A stretch of 64,000 bases of DNA. It comes from Turnera subulata. Lineage: Eukaryota; Streptophyta; Magnoliopsida; Malpighiales; Passifloraceae. The notes under the pieces are model-generated. The model was not told the origin of the DNA. It saw only the letters and a list, made by a program, of their open reading frames with translations, and searched no databases. The translations under genes were made by a program, and so were the position numbers. The DNA lies in assembly GCA_028386065.3 (NCBI GenBank), contig JAKUCV010002101.1, forward strand, positions 53,055-117,054. Direction: 5' to 3'. This document shows positions 1 to 10,875 of this stretch, in pieces; position 1 is the stretch's first letter; every line of letters starts with the position of its first letter.

Positions 1-706
1 CCTACAGGGTCACACACATACAGCCTTTGATTCGAGCAGGTGGTTGAACCGTGGTTGGACCATCGTTGAACCAAGGTATAGTTGGACCGCGGTTGGACCG
101 TGGTTGGACCAGGGTCGTTTTTGGGCTATTTTGGTTCAATTATTGTCAGAATAACTGACCAAACTAGTGCTGTGTTGAGTTGTGTGATAATGGATTAGTG
201 GAGACATGTTTTGTGTGGAGACACAATCATATTGTCTAACGGTCCACCTTGTTGGCCATTAGCTCCCCTCCATTAGTCTCTTCCTCACTTGTCTTGAGAG
301 TTTTCAGAGTCTTGAGAGTGTCTTGAGAGGTCTGAAAATTGAGAGGAAAAACACACACCATCCACTTCATTCTTTGAGAAAGAAAGAAGAAACTAAACAC
401 CTCACAGCTCCCGTTTTCTGTTGCTAGCACACCAACTCGGGAGAGCTCGGGTTGAAGATCGTGAGACATTCTTCTACCGGTTACAGCGGTTCGTGTGGAT
501 ACCGTAGAGGGGTGAGGCTTACGTCTGGCTCTTGCTGATTCGGTTCTACAGTTGGGTGAAAGACCTCAACCGTTACAGTTATGAAAAATTGTCATTCGGT
601 TTAGCTCCCTTCACATGGATCCTCCATGTGTATCCGGTATTTTCGCTGCGCATACATGTTGTATTTTGTGCTTTTGATTGTCAACTGCATGAACCAGATA
701 CTTACA
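1..706 (+). mobile_element. Solo LTR, copia family B, 3' part (unit 1)
   Basis: Similar to the 3' half of the copia LTRs at 10876, 51707 and elsewhere, but a distinct subfamily. It ends in ACTTACA at 700-706, the terminus also used by the other LTRs. Six copies of a GGTTGGACC-type motif lie at 41-113. No primer-binding site or coding sequence follows, so it is a solo LTR. The matching position in unit 3 (about 42012) has no LTR. The 5' end lies outside the window. Confidence 0.8.
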
Positions 707-749
707 TTTATTACTTGTTTTGTGTTTGAAAAAAATTAATGTTTTATAT

Positions 750-905
750 TTTTAGGAATTAGAATGTAGGGTTTAGGTTTTCGGGTTTTAGAGTTTAGGC
801 TATTTTAGAAATTAGGATTTAACGTTTAGGGTTTAGGATTTAGGATTTAGAGTTTAGAGTTTAGAGTTTAGTATACAAGGTTTAGGGTTTTAGGGTTTGG
901 GACCT
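750..905 (+). repeat. Degenerate telomere-like TTTAGGG tract
   Basis: Repeated TTTAGG, GTTTAGGG and GATTTAG words. The plant telomere unit is TTTAGGG. The tract is imperfect and short, and lies inside the block, so it is interstitial and not a chromosome end. It is present in all three units. Confidence 0.7.
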
Positions 906-1814
906 AAGATTTTTGGATTTGTGGTTTAGAATTAAAATTAAAAGCTGAAATTCAATATTAAAAAGATCTTCATAAGAATTAAGCTCTCACATGAAAAGCT
1001 CATATATATATAAAGCTGTTACCCTCACCAAATGTTGACAATTAGGATTTTAGGGGTCTTTCTATACTGCCATGTGTTAGTTTAATTTCTTGTTTTCCTT
1101 CAGACAATGATCAACATTGTTCTCTCTTGTGTTTTAATGACTGACAGCATTGTGTTTGAATATCAAGGCCCTGAAAAATCTAAGAGGGGTGAGTTAGTTT
1201 TTCAACTAATCACTGCATGGTTCTAGATAAAACAATATGGTTTTTCATAAATAGATATTCATAGATTCAAGAGCACACCTTAACTAAAGTAGAGAAATGA
1301 CTGAGACAAGGAAAGAGCACACAAACGATTTATAGTGGTTCCTCAACTCCAAGTACATTTACTACCTAAAAGACCCTCCTTTATAATTCCTAATTCTCCA
1401 ATACATTAGGGTTTTAAGAGTTTAACCTTGACCTTTATAACATACAAGCTTTTTCCAAATAAATTACGGGTCCAACCTTAACCTTTACAAACAAGCTTTT
1501 TTCAAGCATAACTATAACTTTATGTACTGATTTTTGACATCAATAAAATCACTATCGATTAGCATAAATTTTCATTTCTCATAGGCTCAGCTCTAACCTA
1601 CCCTTAAGTCTATTCCTAGACCTGAGTACCTAGCAAGACTAATCCAAGTCTTACCTAAAACTACTCTTACAAAGAGTGTCAATACAAGTGTAATAGCTGG
1701 GATAAGTTTTAGAGATACACCCCTTTATATAGATTCTAAGTAGGGGGCTTCCCTTCCAACTGCTCCAAAACTTCTAGAGTTGACCAATATTCTCCATTAG
1801 CATCTGCGAACCAT
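906..1814. other. Conserved non-coding stretch, no gene seen
   Basis: No convincing reading frame on either strand. The stretch recurs in units 2 and 3 with scattered substitutions. Its texture resembles non-coding parts of decayed LTR elements, but I see no termini, primer site or protein remnant to assign it. Confidence 0.5.
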
Positions 1815-2640
1815 TGTAACGTCCCTGCTTCACGACAGTCACTACGAACCAACACGAGATCTTTCCAACATGCTTTATCCTTTCAAATTTTTGGGAAAAA
1901 CTATCTAGGAGGTCACTCATCCCAGAATTTCTCCAAGTGAAGCACATTTAACTTTGAAGTTCTTATGGAATGAGCACCGAAAAGATAGGTGCACCTTGTT
2001 GATATATTTAGTACCTATCAAACCATTTAAGCTATTATCAATTGTACAGTCGCACACCTGTACAGCCTCGAAATCGCTTCGTTTGAGCTATTCTTAATTG
2101 TACGGTCTAGTTCCTAAATAATTACAAAATTGCACCAACTGTGCAGCCCTATCGCTACACAGTCTCAGGATCTCTTCTATTCGGGTGTGTATTCTGTTCA
2201 TTCATGTGCCCCTCCATCTAGAATCTGTCAGAAGACGCTCCATCCAGCACAGGACCTTTCCTATACGCTTTATCCTCACTTGCATGTTTCCGGAGAAAAC
2301 TTACCAGGAGGTCACCCATCCCAGAATTGCTCCAAGTTAAGCTCGTACCTGTACAACCAAAAAGGTAGGTGCACCTTGTTGATATAGTCGGTACCTATCA
2401 AAACATTTAAGCTATTTTCTATTGTACAGTCTCATACCTGTACAACCTCAAAATTATTTCATTTGTGTTATTCTTAATTATATAGTCCGATATTTGTATA
2501 ATCATGAAATCATACCAACTGTGCAGCCTCATCCCTACACAGTCTCAGGATCTCTCGTATTCGGGCGTGGATTCATTTAATTCATGTGCCTCTACTTCTA
2601 GAAGTCTGCCAACACCCGCTGCTTGTCCATGCTCACGCCA
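1815..2640 (-). mobile_element. Cassandra-like TRIM: two 5S-bearing LTR sequences
   Basis: Starts TGTAACGTCCC. Read on the minus strand this is an LTR ending in GGGACGTTACA, as I recall for Cassandra LTRs. Two blocks about 395 bp apart (from 1907 and 2306) match antisense 5S rRNA: AGGAGGTCACCCATCC is the box C region, followed in the first block by AAGCAC, TTAACT and AGTTCTnATGG. The following about 270 bp of each block are also similar to each other. The second block has lost the middle of the 5S part. I see no primer-binding site between them, so this is a decayed LTR pair rather than a complete element. It is not a functional 5S gene. Confidence 0.7.
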
Positions 2641-3480
2641 GCACCGGTGCACACTTCCGCCCCTCATCGACCCCTGGTGTCACAATCTCCATGAGGACCA
2701 CCGGATATTATTGAAGCCAAGAAGTGAGAGACAATAGTTTCTAGGCATCTTGTCTCTCGCTTTAATAGCACTCCAGCTGTTGGTGGTTAGTCTTTAATGT
2801 CTGTGAGGACCACTAGCAGCTTACAGTAAAAAGAAGATGTTGATAGCTGCTTACGAAACCATGCTCATGATTTTACATGAAACCATTTTCCTGCTTCAGT
2901 ACTCGATCAACACAAGAAACACTTATAACAACATCCAATCTAGTTTGTTAATCATCAAAATTAAAAATCGAATTCCAACATATTGGTTGTAACCCTTTAC
3001 TTCCAATGCATTAGTTACAATAATTTATTTAAATTGGAAGAGTATCCCAGCTGACCACGAGAGTAATCACTTTACGATGTCATCTTTGTACGGTAGGATC
3101 ACTATCAACAACACAATTTCTATATAGACACTTCGAATTGTTGAAGCCTAACCTTAACTGTAATGATTGATACCTGAGACCACTCAGCCCAAAATCATTA
3201 AAAAGGGAAGCTCAACCCACGGAGGCTAAAAGTAGACACGCACCCAACCTACAACACTGAAGGATCTAGAAATAAGACCTATCGGGTGATTCTTGGATGA
3301 ACATGTTGGAGTAGTATGGGCGATCAGACAAAGAAACGAATAGTTTGCATGTTTAGATGAATATCATGCGAAAGAGGCCAAGACGGTTATATGTGTTCAT
3401 ACTCTCCAATTGACAATAAAGACGCCGAAGAAATAAATGAAAAGTAACTTTGACTAGTGCAAAGTTAAATTAGATAGATC
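2641..3480. other. Non-coding stretch, nothing recognised
   Basis: No credible coding region, RNA gene or terminal repeat seen. The sequence recurs in unit 3 (about 44010-44860) and is deleted from unit 2. Confidence 0.5.
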
Positions 3481-3569
3481 TCAAGTGTTCACCCTCTCCC
3501 CCAATGTATTTTCTCTTGATCAACTGATAAAATTTGAGTATAATTTTATCCAAACTCTATCAATACCAA

Positions 3570-4350
3570 TTTTTGTGATGATCCAAATCAGACATTAGAA
3601 GTGAGTAGGAACGGTCTTGGGCATATATGCACTAAGTAGTTGGCTACCAAATACCTACATGCATAATCTTTGGGCTACATAGTTACGGTCCAGCCGTGGA
3701 GATTATTATAGGACTGTCTATTACTTGGAGCGTGACAAAATGGCAGCGGAATCGATCTCACTCCAGTTCTGGGTGAGCTTGCCATATATCCCGTGTCTCG
3801 GGCAGGGGCGGATCTAGGAAAAAAATTTCGGGGGGGCCAAAATCTACTATTTTTTACATTAATAGGGACTGAATTGTATTGTATGTGTAAAAATGGAAAA
3901 AATAAAAAAACATAGTCGCTGCTAGGACACGAGCCCGGGCCAAACGTGTATAATGCAAAGAGCCAACCACCAAGCTACCTAGCAATTTATGATTACTTAT
4001 TACCATATATATACAAAAATACATTCTAGGGCGGGCCTGGCCCCCTTGCTCCCCCCTATATCCGCCCCTGGTCTCAGGGGTTGATACTAAGACGACGATC
4101 AATATAGCCCTGAGATCGGGGCACCTATTATATGGTTTTGGACTCCCCAAGGACGAAAAGTCCAAAGAAGGGGAGAATGTCATGACCCAATTCCTAAATG
4201 GGAAGTAGTTGTGAGTATTTGGTTACCAGATAACCTCAGGTTTAAACTTTTGGACTACATAATTTAGGTCCAACCTTGGAGGTCTGCAATATATTCTATT
4301 ACTTAGGGCATGATACATTCATTGCAATTGAGCTATGTAGCTTCCGTCGT
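3570..4350 (+). mobile_element. Short Ty3-like remnant with two diverged LTR-like ends
   Basis: The purine run AAAGAAGGGGAGAA at 4164-4177 is followed by TGTCATGACCC, the usual look of a polypurine tract and LTR start in plant Ty3/gypsy elements. The 150 bp after it resemble 3575-3740: both carry a GGnCTACATA, GGTCCA, CTATTACTT series in the same order. This suggests two old LTRs around a short non-coding interior, which the MITE at 3803 later entered. The same structure lies in unit 3 without the MITE. Boundaries are approximate. Confidence 0.45.
3803..4070. mobile_element. hAT-type MITE
   Basis: Terminal inverted repeats: the left end CAGGGGCGGATCTAGG agrees with the reverse complement of the right end at 15 of 16 positions. 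It is flanked by 8-bp duplications, GTCTCGGG (3795-3802) and GTCTCAGG (4071-4078). An 8-bp duplication with CAGGG-type ends is typical of the hAT superfamily. Unit 3 carries the uninterrupted single site at 45174-45181. At 268 bp with no transposase it is non-autonomous. Confidence 0.9.
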
Positions 4351-5500
4351 GGCTTGACGGCTGTCAATTGGTTTATTCTGAATCAGCTGGAGAGATATTA
4401 AGAAGCTCCACGAAGAGGGGAAGCAAAGGGTAGAAGTTAGGGACTAATTGAAAGATAGTGTAGTTTTTTATGTTAGTTTGTTCTGGCTTCGGACCAAAGG
4501 CATCCTAATGCCACGACACACCCAACTGTGTTTACGTTTATGATGACATTTTGATTGCAGAGACGCACCACCTTCTAATTGCAATCTCAACCCTTCTTGA
4601 TAAAAAGTTAGAAAAGAACCGAAACGCGTGGATTCAACTAAACATGATTATGGTTTACTGAATTATGAGAAAATTAATAACAGCCAGTTTACATTGGGGG
4701 GAAAACAGCTTATTTGAAAACGAATGCATTCCCAAAAACTGTGTTTTTATTCGTTAATACTGGCACTGTGCGTTCGTACGTCGAAAATGTCTAATTTCTC
4801 CAACACTTTGCAAACATTTCTCCTCTTCTGCAAAAGTTTAGTTTTTTTTTTTCAAATATTAGAGAAGATTGAGTTGAGATATGAAAAACAATGTGATCCA
4901 CTAATTAAATTGTCTTTTCCTTAAGCTTTTACAAATGTGTTAAAAAAAATAGCGATATTAAAACATTAAAAGTGCTTGGTACTATAAATGATCTATAACC
5001 TAATTATGATGCAAAAAGAGATGATTGGAAATAATGACTGGGGGACACTTTAATGTCTGAAGTTGAAGAAGTTGATGAGAATGATAAGCTGAGATGTCGA
5101 AAGAAAGAATTAGACGTAGATGCACAGGGATATTACAAATATAATATATATATAAGGAAATTTAATTAAACAAAAAAATTACAATGTAAAATAAAAGAAT
5201 TAGAAAATTATACCCTGAATCATGATTGTAAAGACAAATCATTACTTACTAAGATTTAGATTTATTAGTTAATATTGTACAAATGTGTAAAATATTCAAT
5301 CTCTGTCACAAATAACAATAATAATTTGATATCCACTATAAAGTTATTAGCATTTATTGTATTTGTGTAGAATACCCATCCTGAATAGCTAGTTAAGAAG
5401 GTTCTGCTTTAAACCAACTGGACTGTGATATATTTTCCAAGAGCATGTGATATATGAGATTCTAAGATATGTGATTATATGTTAATGGGTCGCCCTTATT
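4351..5500. other. Non-coding stretch downstream of gene copy 1
   Basis: No supported gene. The part 4653-5318 is found only in unit 1; unit 3 has a LINE-bearing replacement between the same flanks. Confidence 0.5.
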
Positions 5501-5775
5501 TAGATATCAGCGTCTCATAGCGAGCTTGGTAGACCACGCAAATCAAATGCATGCATGCATGCAGGGACATAAGCTAGTTATGATATTATTGAAGGAAGAA
5601 AGAGGTACAAAGAGCAGACAGTACTGGCTCTTGATTATTTATTTAGATCCCAGGCAGCTTATTCCAGAAGTCATCATGCATATATGCATATGTGAGATGA
5701 CTTATTTATTTTGACGACGACACAGACGAGACAGACATCGATCATCATATATGAATATATATGATGACTGACTCA

Positions 5776-5781
5776 TTTATT
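5776..5781 (-). terminator. Poly(A) signal of gene copy 1
   Basis: AATAAA on the minus strand, about 33 nt past the stop codon at 5814. A short hairpin (CATCATATA with TATATGATG, about 5744-5767) lies just beyond it. A second AATAAA-like site further on belongs to an imperfect duplication of this 3' region. Confidence 0.55.
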
Positions 5782-5813
5782 TTGACACAACACAGACGAA
5801 ACAGTAGTTTAGT

Positions 5814-6245
5814 TTAATGACTGTAGTCCCAAATGACCTTGACTTGGACCACGCATTTGTAGGCCTCAATGTTGCTGGTTACTGTTGCTTGGTTTCGAGC
5901 ATCGAACACGACAGCGCCAGCAGCGATGATTTCTTCAGTAGGAGATGAGGGAGGGGAGTGCTGCAGGAAAACGGTGATGGGGAGGGCTTCTTTCAATGGG
6001 AAGGAGAATTGGTAATTTTGGAGAGTGAGGTCTTCCCCTGTATTGACTTCCTTTGGCTCTTCCTCTTTGATGTCAAGCAGCACCAATTCACCCTCTCCCT
6101 TATTCAATGGTTTCGCTCTCGAGATCCATCCCCAAACTTTAGCGGATGGAAAGGGTGCCTTAAGGATTTTCACCGAAACAGTGGCATGAGTGGTTTGATC
6201 AGTGGGTTGAGTGGCTTTTGGAGGGGCTTCAGTAGTCTCTGGCAT
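5814..6245 (-). CDS. Unrecognised small host protein, copy 1 (143 aa)
   Basis: I do not recognise this family. The frame is intronless and begins at the ATG giving MPETTEAPPK; two upstream codons (TTG AAA) are open, but TTG is not a likely plant start. The first 20 residues are Pro/Thr-rich and probably disordered. The rest has alternating hydrophobic stretches that suggest a beta-rich domain (VSVKILKAP, VWGWISRA, GELVLLDI, YQFSFPL, ITVFLQHSP, AGAVVFDARN, CVVQVKVIWDYSH) around an acidic loop near residues 62-72. There is no signal peptide or membrane segment, so a soluble cytosolic or nuclear protein is the plainest reading. A TATA box lies 114 nt upstream and a poly(A) signal 33 nt downstream. 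Three intact copies in a region where everything else is broken argue that it is a real gene. Nucleotide identity with copy 3 over the coding region is complete. Confidence 0.7.
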   Translation of the reverse strand: MPETTEAPPKATQPTDQTTHATVSVKILKAPFPSAKVWGWISRAKPLNKGEGELVLLDIKEEEPKEVNTGEDLTLQNYQFSFPLKEALPITVFLQHSPPSSPTEEIIAAGAVVFDARNQATVTSNIEAYKCVVQVKVIWDYSH

Positions 6246-6358
6246 TTTCAATCACTCAAATTCTCTGGAGAGACAGGATCGGATATATATGTATCTTTAA
6301 TTTGCACCACTCTGTTGTTGTGTTTCTGATGACAACCCAACCTCTCGCCCACCCCTCC

Positions 6359-6367
6359 TTTATATAG
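6359..6367 (-). promoter_or_regulatory. TATA box of gene copy 1
   Basis: CTATATAAA on the minus strand, about 114 nt before the ATG. This leaves room for a 5' leader of about 80 nt. It is conserved at the same place in all three copies. Confidence 0.7.
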
Positions 6368-6659
6368 CCGCCAACACAGAAACGACTGTTTGTTTCTGTT
6401 TTTTTGGCAACGTATGAACGCATTCCCAGTACCCAACCGCCTCCCATAATTAAAAATCTCATCTTTTTCATAACTAAAAATAAAAATTGTTGTTATATCT
6501 GTGTTCAATGTTCATACTAGCTACACTTCTTCTTTGGAACCAATTAACCAGAGTTGTTATCTACTGTTACTTCTTGTGCGACATTAATTTTGTACTCATA
6601 TGTAGCTGTATTTCAAAAAATTAGCTAGGCCCCAAAGACGTCTTACCTTTTCAACGTTG

Positions 6660-8530
6660 TTTACCATGTGTGTTAATTCTTTTCAGCGGTACTTCTTCAT
6701 ATTTTTTTTTGTAGTTGTTGATAAAATATAAACAAATGCACTATCTAAAATTAATTTATGCAGTTAAATAAGAATTAATAAATCGATTATTATTGTTAAT
6801 GATATTTGTCTATTGATATTCTAAATTAAATAATTTTAATTATTAAATTATATTATTATTTTTTATTATTATTTTTTTTGTGGTCGTTGTTCTTTTTGGT
6901 AGTTTACATTAGTTATTAGACTGTACCTCAATTTTTCTTCTTTATAGTTCTTCTTTTTTGACAATAGACTATAAATAGATGTCATGAATTCCTATGATAA
7001 TTCTTTTATGTTATTTTTCTTTTTCTTAGTCATTGTTCTTTCGTAGTTTTCATTGACTGCTCGACTCTTCTTCTTCATAGTACTTTTTTATAATAAATTA
7101 CAAACACATATGTCTTGAAATCATGTGATTATTCTTCTTCATGATTATTGTCTTGGGAAAAAGCTATTTTTTTCATAGTTTTTGGTGACTTTTTGGCTCT
7201 TCTTTACATAGTTCTTTTATTTCTAATAATTATTACTCTTCGTAAATTTTTGTTATTGAGAAATATGAATACATGCTTATATATTAATCATTATCTTTAG
7301 AATGACTTATATATAATGTACACAAAGATTTTTTTTTCAAAATCTAGACTAACGAATTATCTAGAATTAGTTTTAGTTTTTGTAATAGAATAGGAATTCA
7401 TAAATCGATTATTGTTAATGATATCTTGTAATCCTTTGATATTATAAATTATATAATTTTTATTATCTAATTATATTATCAATGAAGGGGATTATTAAGT
7501 TATACAATATTATTTTCTATTATTATCTTTTTTCGTAAGCATTGTTCTTGTTTCTAGTTTTCGCTATCAATTCAATTGTTCTTCGATTTTTGTTTACCGT
7601 AGTTTTTATTGATAATAAATTACAAACACATCTGCCATGAAACCTTGTGACTATTATTTTCCATGATTATTCTTTTTGATAGACATTGTTCTAGTTTTTC
7701 GCAGACTTTATAGTTGTTCTTCTCTATATTTTTATTATTTTCCAGTACTTATTATTCTTCTTAATGATTGGCAATTGTTGAAAAAATATAAATAAAAATT
7801 TATACATCAATCATTTTCTTGTGAAGGACGTATATAAATGAAATTGTTTAGAATTAGTTTTTGGAATAGAATAAGAATTCATAAATTGATTATTGTGAGT
7901 AATATTTTTTAATCCTTTTATATTCTTAATTATAGAATTTTGATTATCAAATTATATTACCAATTAAGGTCATTATTAAATATGTTATTATTTTTTGTTA
8001 TTATTTTTCATTATTATTCTTTTTATAGCCGTTGTTGTTTTTGTTGGTAGTTTTTGTTAACTATTCGACTATTCTTCGTGTTTTTTCATAGTTGTCATAA
8101 GTTCTTGTGATTACTCCTCTCTATGATTATTTTTTTTTCGTAGATGTTGCTCTTGTTCGTGCTTTAGCTGACTCTTCAAATGTTCTTCCACATATTTCTA
8201 TTATTGTTTTCTTAAATTCTTGGTAGCTTTTGAGAAAATATAAATAAATACTTATACATTATTCATTAACTTGAGAAGAGCTTATATATAATTTAGACAA
8301 TAATTTTTTAAATATTTTGAATAAATTAGATACATATTGTTTAGAATTGATTTTTGTATTAGAATAGGAATTTATAGAACAATTTTTCTTCCCAATACTT
8401 CTTATTGATAATAAATTATAGGAAAAAATATATATCGAGAGTTCTTATAATTATTCTTCTCTATGATCATTCTTTTGTTGTGATGTTATGCATGTCCGTA
8501 GTTTTCGCTAACTCTTCAGCAGTTCTTCTG
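6660..8530. repeat. AT-rich degenerate tandem repeat, about 500-bp period
   Basis: Four related stretches start near 6720, 7258, 7778 and 8240. Each runs through an AAATATAAATAAA-like start, TTAGAATTAGTTTT, a TTCATAAATCGATTATTGTTAATGATAT-like segment and a T-rich GTTGTTCTTTTT, GTAGTTTTC tail. No coding potential seen. It is fully represented in unit 2 and largely deleted in unit 3. Confidence 0.6.
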
Positions 8531-9990
8531 AAATGCCCCAACCCGTATTTACCAAGGACATGATAAACACGTGTGAGGTTATTCATTATAGCAAGCGGTA
8601 TTATACATCATAACATCCCAGAGTACTACAAGCGTTCGTCACCCAAGCACGTGGACATTTATTACAGCACACCATATTCACAAAGCAACAAAAATAGCAA
8701 GAAATATAGGCAGCAACAGAGGCATAATGGCAATAGCATAACGACATATAGCAGCGGAAGTCTTATGCAAGATAATGCAACACCGGTATGGATCCGGAAT
8801 CTGGTGGAGAGAATACAACAAATGACCGAGCACCGTACCTATACTAAGAGCAAGTCAACCTACGGGATGAAACCCCGCAGGTGAGGGGTGAGTCCGAAGT
8901 GCCCACCAGTACAAAGTACAATCATGGATAAACAGTAGTATACAAGCAACTGTAATATGTAATGAAATAACAAGCATAGCAGTTCACAAGTACTTCGTCA
9001 AGTGATATCAAACAAACAATCCAGTAACCAGATTTATCTTTATTGGGTCCCCTGTCATGTGATAAGTATCGGTTGTACTTGGTAGCCAGGTTAGCTAACC
9101 TCAGGGTACTCCCCGTTAAAATCAAACCAAACAAACTCATAAAAAGGAACCGTGAGACCCCAAGCTCAACGGCTGAGAGGACCCCAAGCCCCTCATAAAT
9201 GGCTAACAAAATACATAACACAAGCGGCTACCACCCAGTCGTACCTCTACCTTTCACGTGACACCTATGTGTCTAAATCGTATTATCACAATTTATCTTT
9301 TTATTCCATCAATTCCATGTTCTTAGCAGGCTCCCGGCCTTACAACCAAGCATCTCAACAAGTCCACAAGAAGTCACAGTAAACAAAATCGCAATAACAC
9401 AACCAAGGCACAATAAATATTCACATAGTATCAAACAAGTAAGTCACAACAAATTACAGGCGATATACTACGGATTGTCTATCCTCACCTCAAGTGTTGT
9501 ATTCCACCGGAAAACCGTTAGCGGGTTCTACTTCCACGTTATCTGCTCCTATATTAATAATAAACATATTCATATAAGATGCACAATCAAGAATGTTATG
9601 CATGATGTGTACTATTATATATAAGATTTATACTAAGCTCACCGTTATTAGTCGGCATAAGAAAGGTTCAACTTAAATATGTTTATTCGGTATGAATATA
9701 ATTCTACATAGAACTTAATTTTTAGTACCTTGCTTTTAGTCAATTGTCAAAACTTTGGCCCATGAATTAAATCCAACAAACCAAACAACCCAAAATTATT
9801 TACTGTTGTTATACTTAATGGTTATGAGCCCATATTTCAAAAGCCCACTTATCAAAAGTTGGCATCACTAACCGTGTCTTCCCCAATTTCCCCATGAAAG
9901 TCCTGCAACGAATACCAAGCACTACTCGTACCCACCAATCACTATAACCTATGTATATAGCTATAAACCATAGAAACAAAGAAAGGTTTG
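8531..9990. other. Segment found only in unit 1, possible LTR remnant
   Basis: At 8531 unit 1 leaves the shared AT-rich sequence, and it rejoins unit 3 at about 9990. It begins TGAAATGCCCCAACCCG, resembling starts of some plant LTR elements. The small open frames on both strands look accidental. I see no matching terminal repeat or target duplication. Confidence 0.4.
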
Positions 9991-9999
9991 GTGTGATTT

Positions 10000-10875
10000 C
10001 AAAGAAAAACCAAGTTTAACCTAAACTTACCGTGCCGTTCAGATTCGCTCGATAATAGCTCGTTAAGGAAACGAGCCGAGCCTGAGCTTGTCTGTTAAAT
10101 ACTCGAAACTAAACGAGTCGAGCCCAATGTATTTTCTCTTAGTGTTCGTCCTCTCTCCCAATGTATTCTCTCTTGATCAATTAATAAAATTTGAGTATAA
10201 TTTTATCCAAACTATATCAATACCAATTTGGTGATGACAGAAATCACACAACAAAAGTGAGTAGGAAAGGTCTCGAGATGTAGAGATGCAAGCTAAATTT
10301 GTTGTGTGTGTTTTGTGTTTTGTGCCGGTGCTGTAATGTTGCTGTGATATTGATGTTGCTGTTGTGATGTTGGTATTGAGGTTGCGATGTCGATCTTGCT
10401 GTTATAATGTCGGTATTATGGGGATGTCGCATTGAGGAGCACTGTGATGAGTTGAAGCGATATTATTGTAATGTTGATGTGGTGATTGTGATGATCGATG
10501 TTATGCCCTTGATGTCGATATTGTTGCAGCAGTGCTGGTGTTATAGTATTGTTGCTGCATTAGTTGTGTGATGCCATGCAAGAACTACGTGGGCTTTGAA
10601 CCCATGATAGGGGGTACGTAGGCAGTTTCTAGTGGTTTGAAATGCAAGCTCAATTATGTGTTTATTATCTGTCATGTTTTGTTTTTGTTTTTGTTTTGTG
10701 TGTTTGTACATGAGACATGCAGGGATCTTCAATTGCACATGATTTCGCCCCAACACGGATGGGTACCTAACAACTTGCCAACTGTGACGAACACCCGGGA
10801 CCAGCATCTATGGTTCGCTAATCGGTTGCCATTGGTATCGGATGTCAGGTTTTTCCTAGAATTTGCCCTTAATAA
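10000..10875 (+). mobile_element. Ty3/Tat-like LTR remnant, left part (copia A target)
   Basis: Contains ACTACGTGGGCTTTGA, then GTACGTAGGCAG, and further on a GACGAACACCCGG and TTCGCTAATCGGTTGCC series. From memory these resemble LTR/leader sequence of plant Tat/Ogre Ty3 elements. It continues on the other side of the copia insertion at 20342 with AATCTGGGTGGCGACTCT, which fits a Tat-type end. There is also a GAGCCGAGCC-type low-complexity tract near 10060-10125. No coding sequence. Confidence 0.45.
10871..10875. repeat. Target duplication AATAA, left of copia A
   Basis: AATAA directly before the TGTTAG start of the LTR. It matches AATAA directly after the last base of the 3' LTR. Confidence 0.8.

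Noticed and set aside
750..905. True telomere
   Set aside because: The repeats are degenerate and only about 150 bp long, occur three times inside the block and are followed by ordinary sequence on both sides.
1907..1990. Functional 5S rRNA gene on the minus strand
   Set aside because: Many substitutions and a poor 5' half. It sits inside an LTR-like sequence, as in Cassandra elements.
2130..2387. 85-codon open frame, repeated at 43510-43767
   Set aside because: It lies across the Cassandra-like 5S-derived sequence. Conservation follows from the repeat, and the protein has no recognisable features.
3854..4183. 109-codon frame on the minus strand
   Set aside because: It spans the MITE and its flank and is absent where the MITE is absent. 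No protein features.
5958..6329. 123-codon open frame on the plus strand opposite gene copy 1 (also in units 2 and 3)
   Set aside because: It is antisense to the better-supported gene and runs over that gene's promoter region. It has no promoter or family signal of its own, and its conservation is explained by the overlapping gene.
8573..9382. Small open frames on both strands in the unit 1-specific segment
   Set aside because: Low-complexity translations without a family, promoter or conservation. More likely part of an LTR-type remnant.
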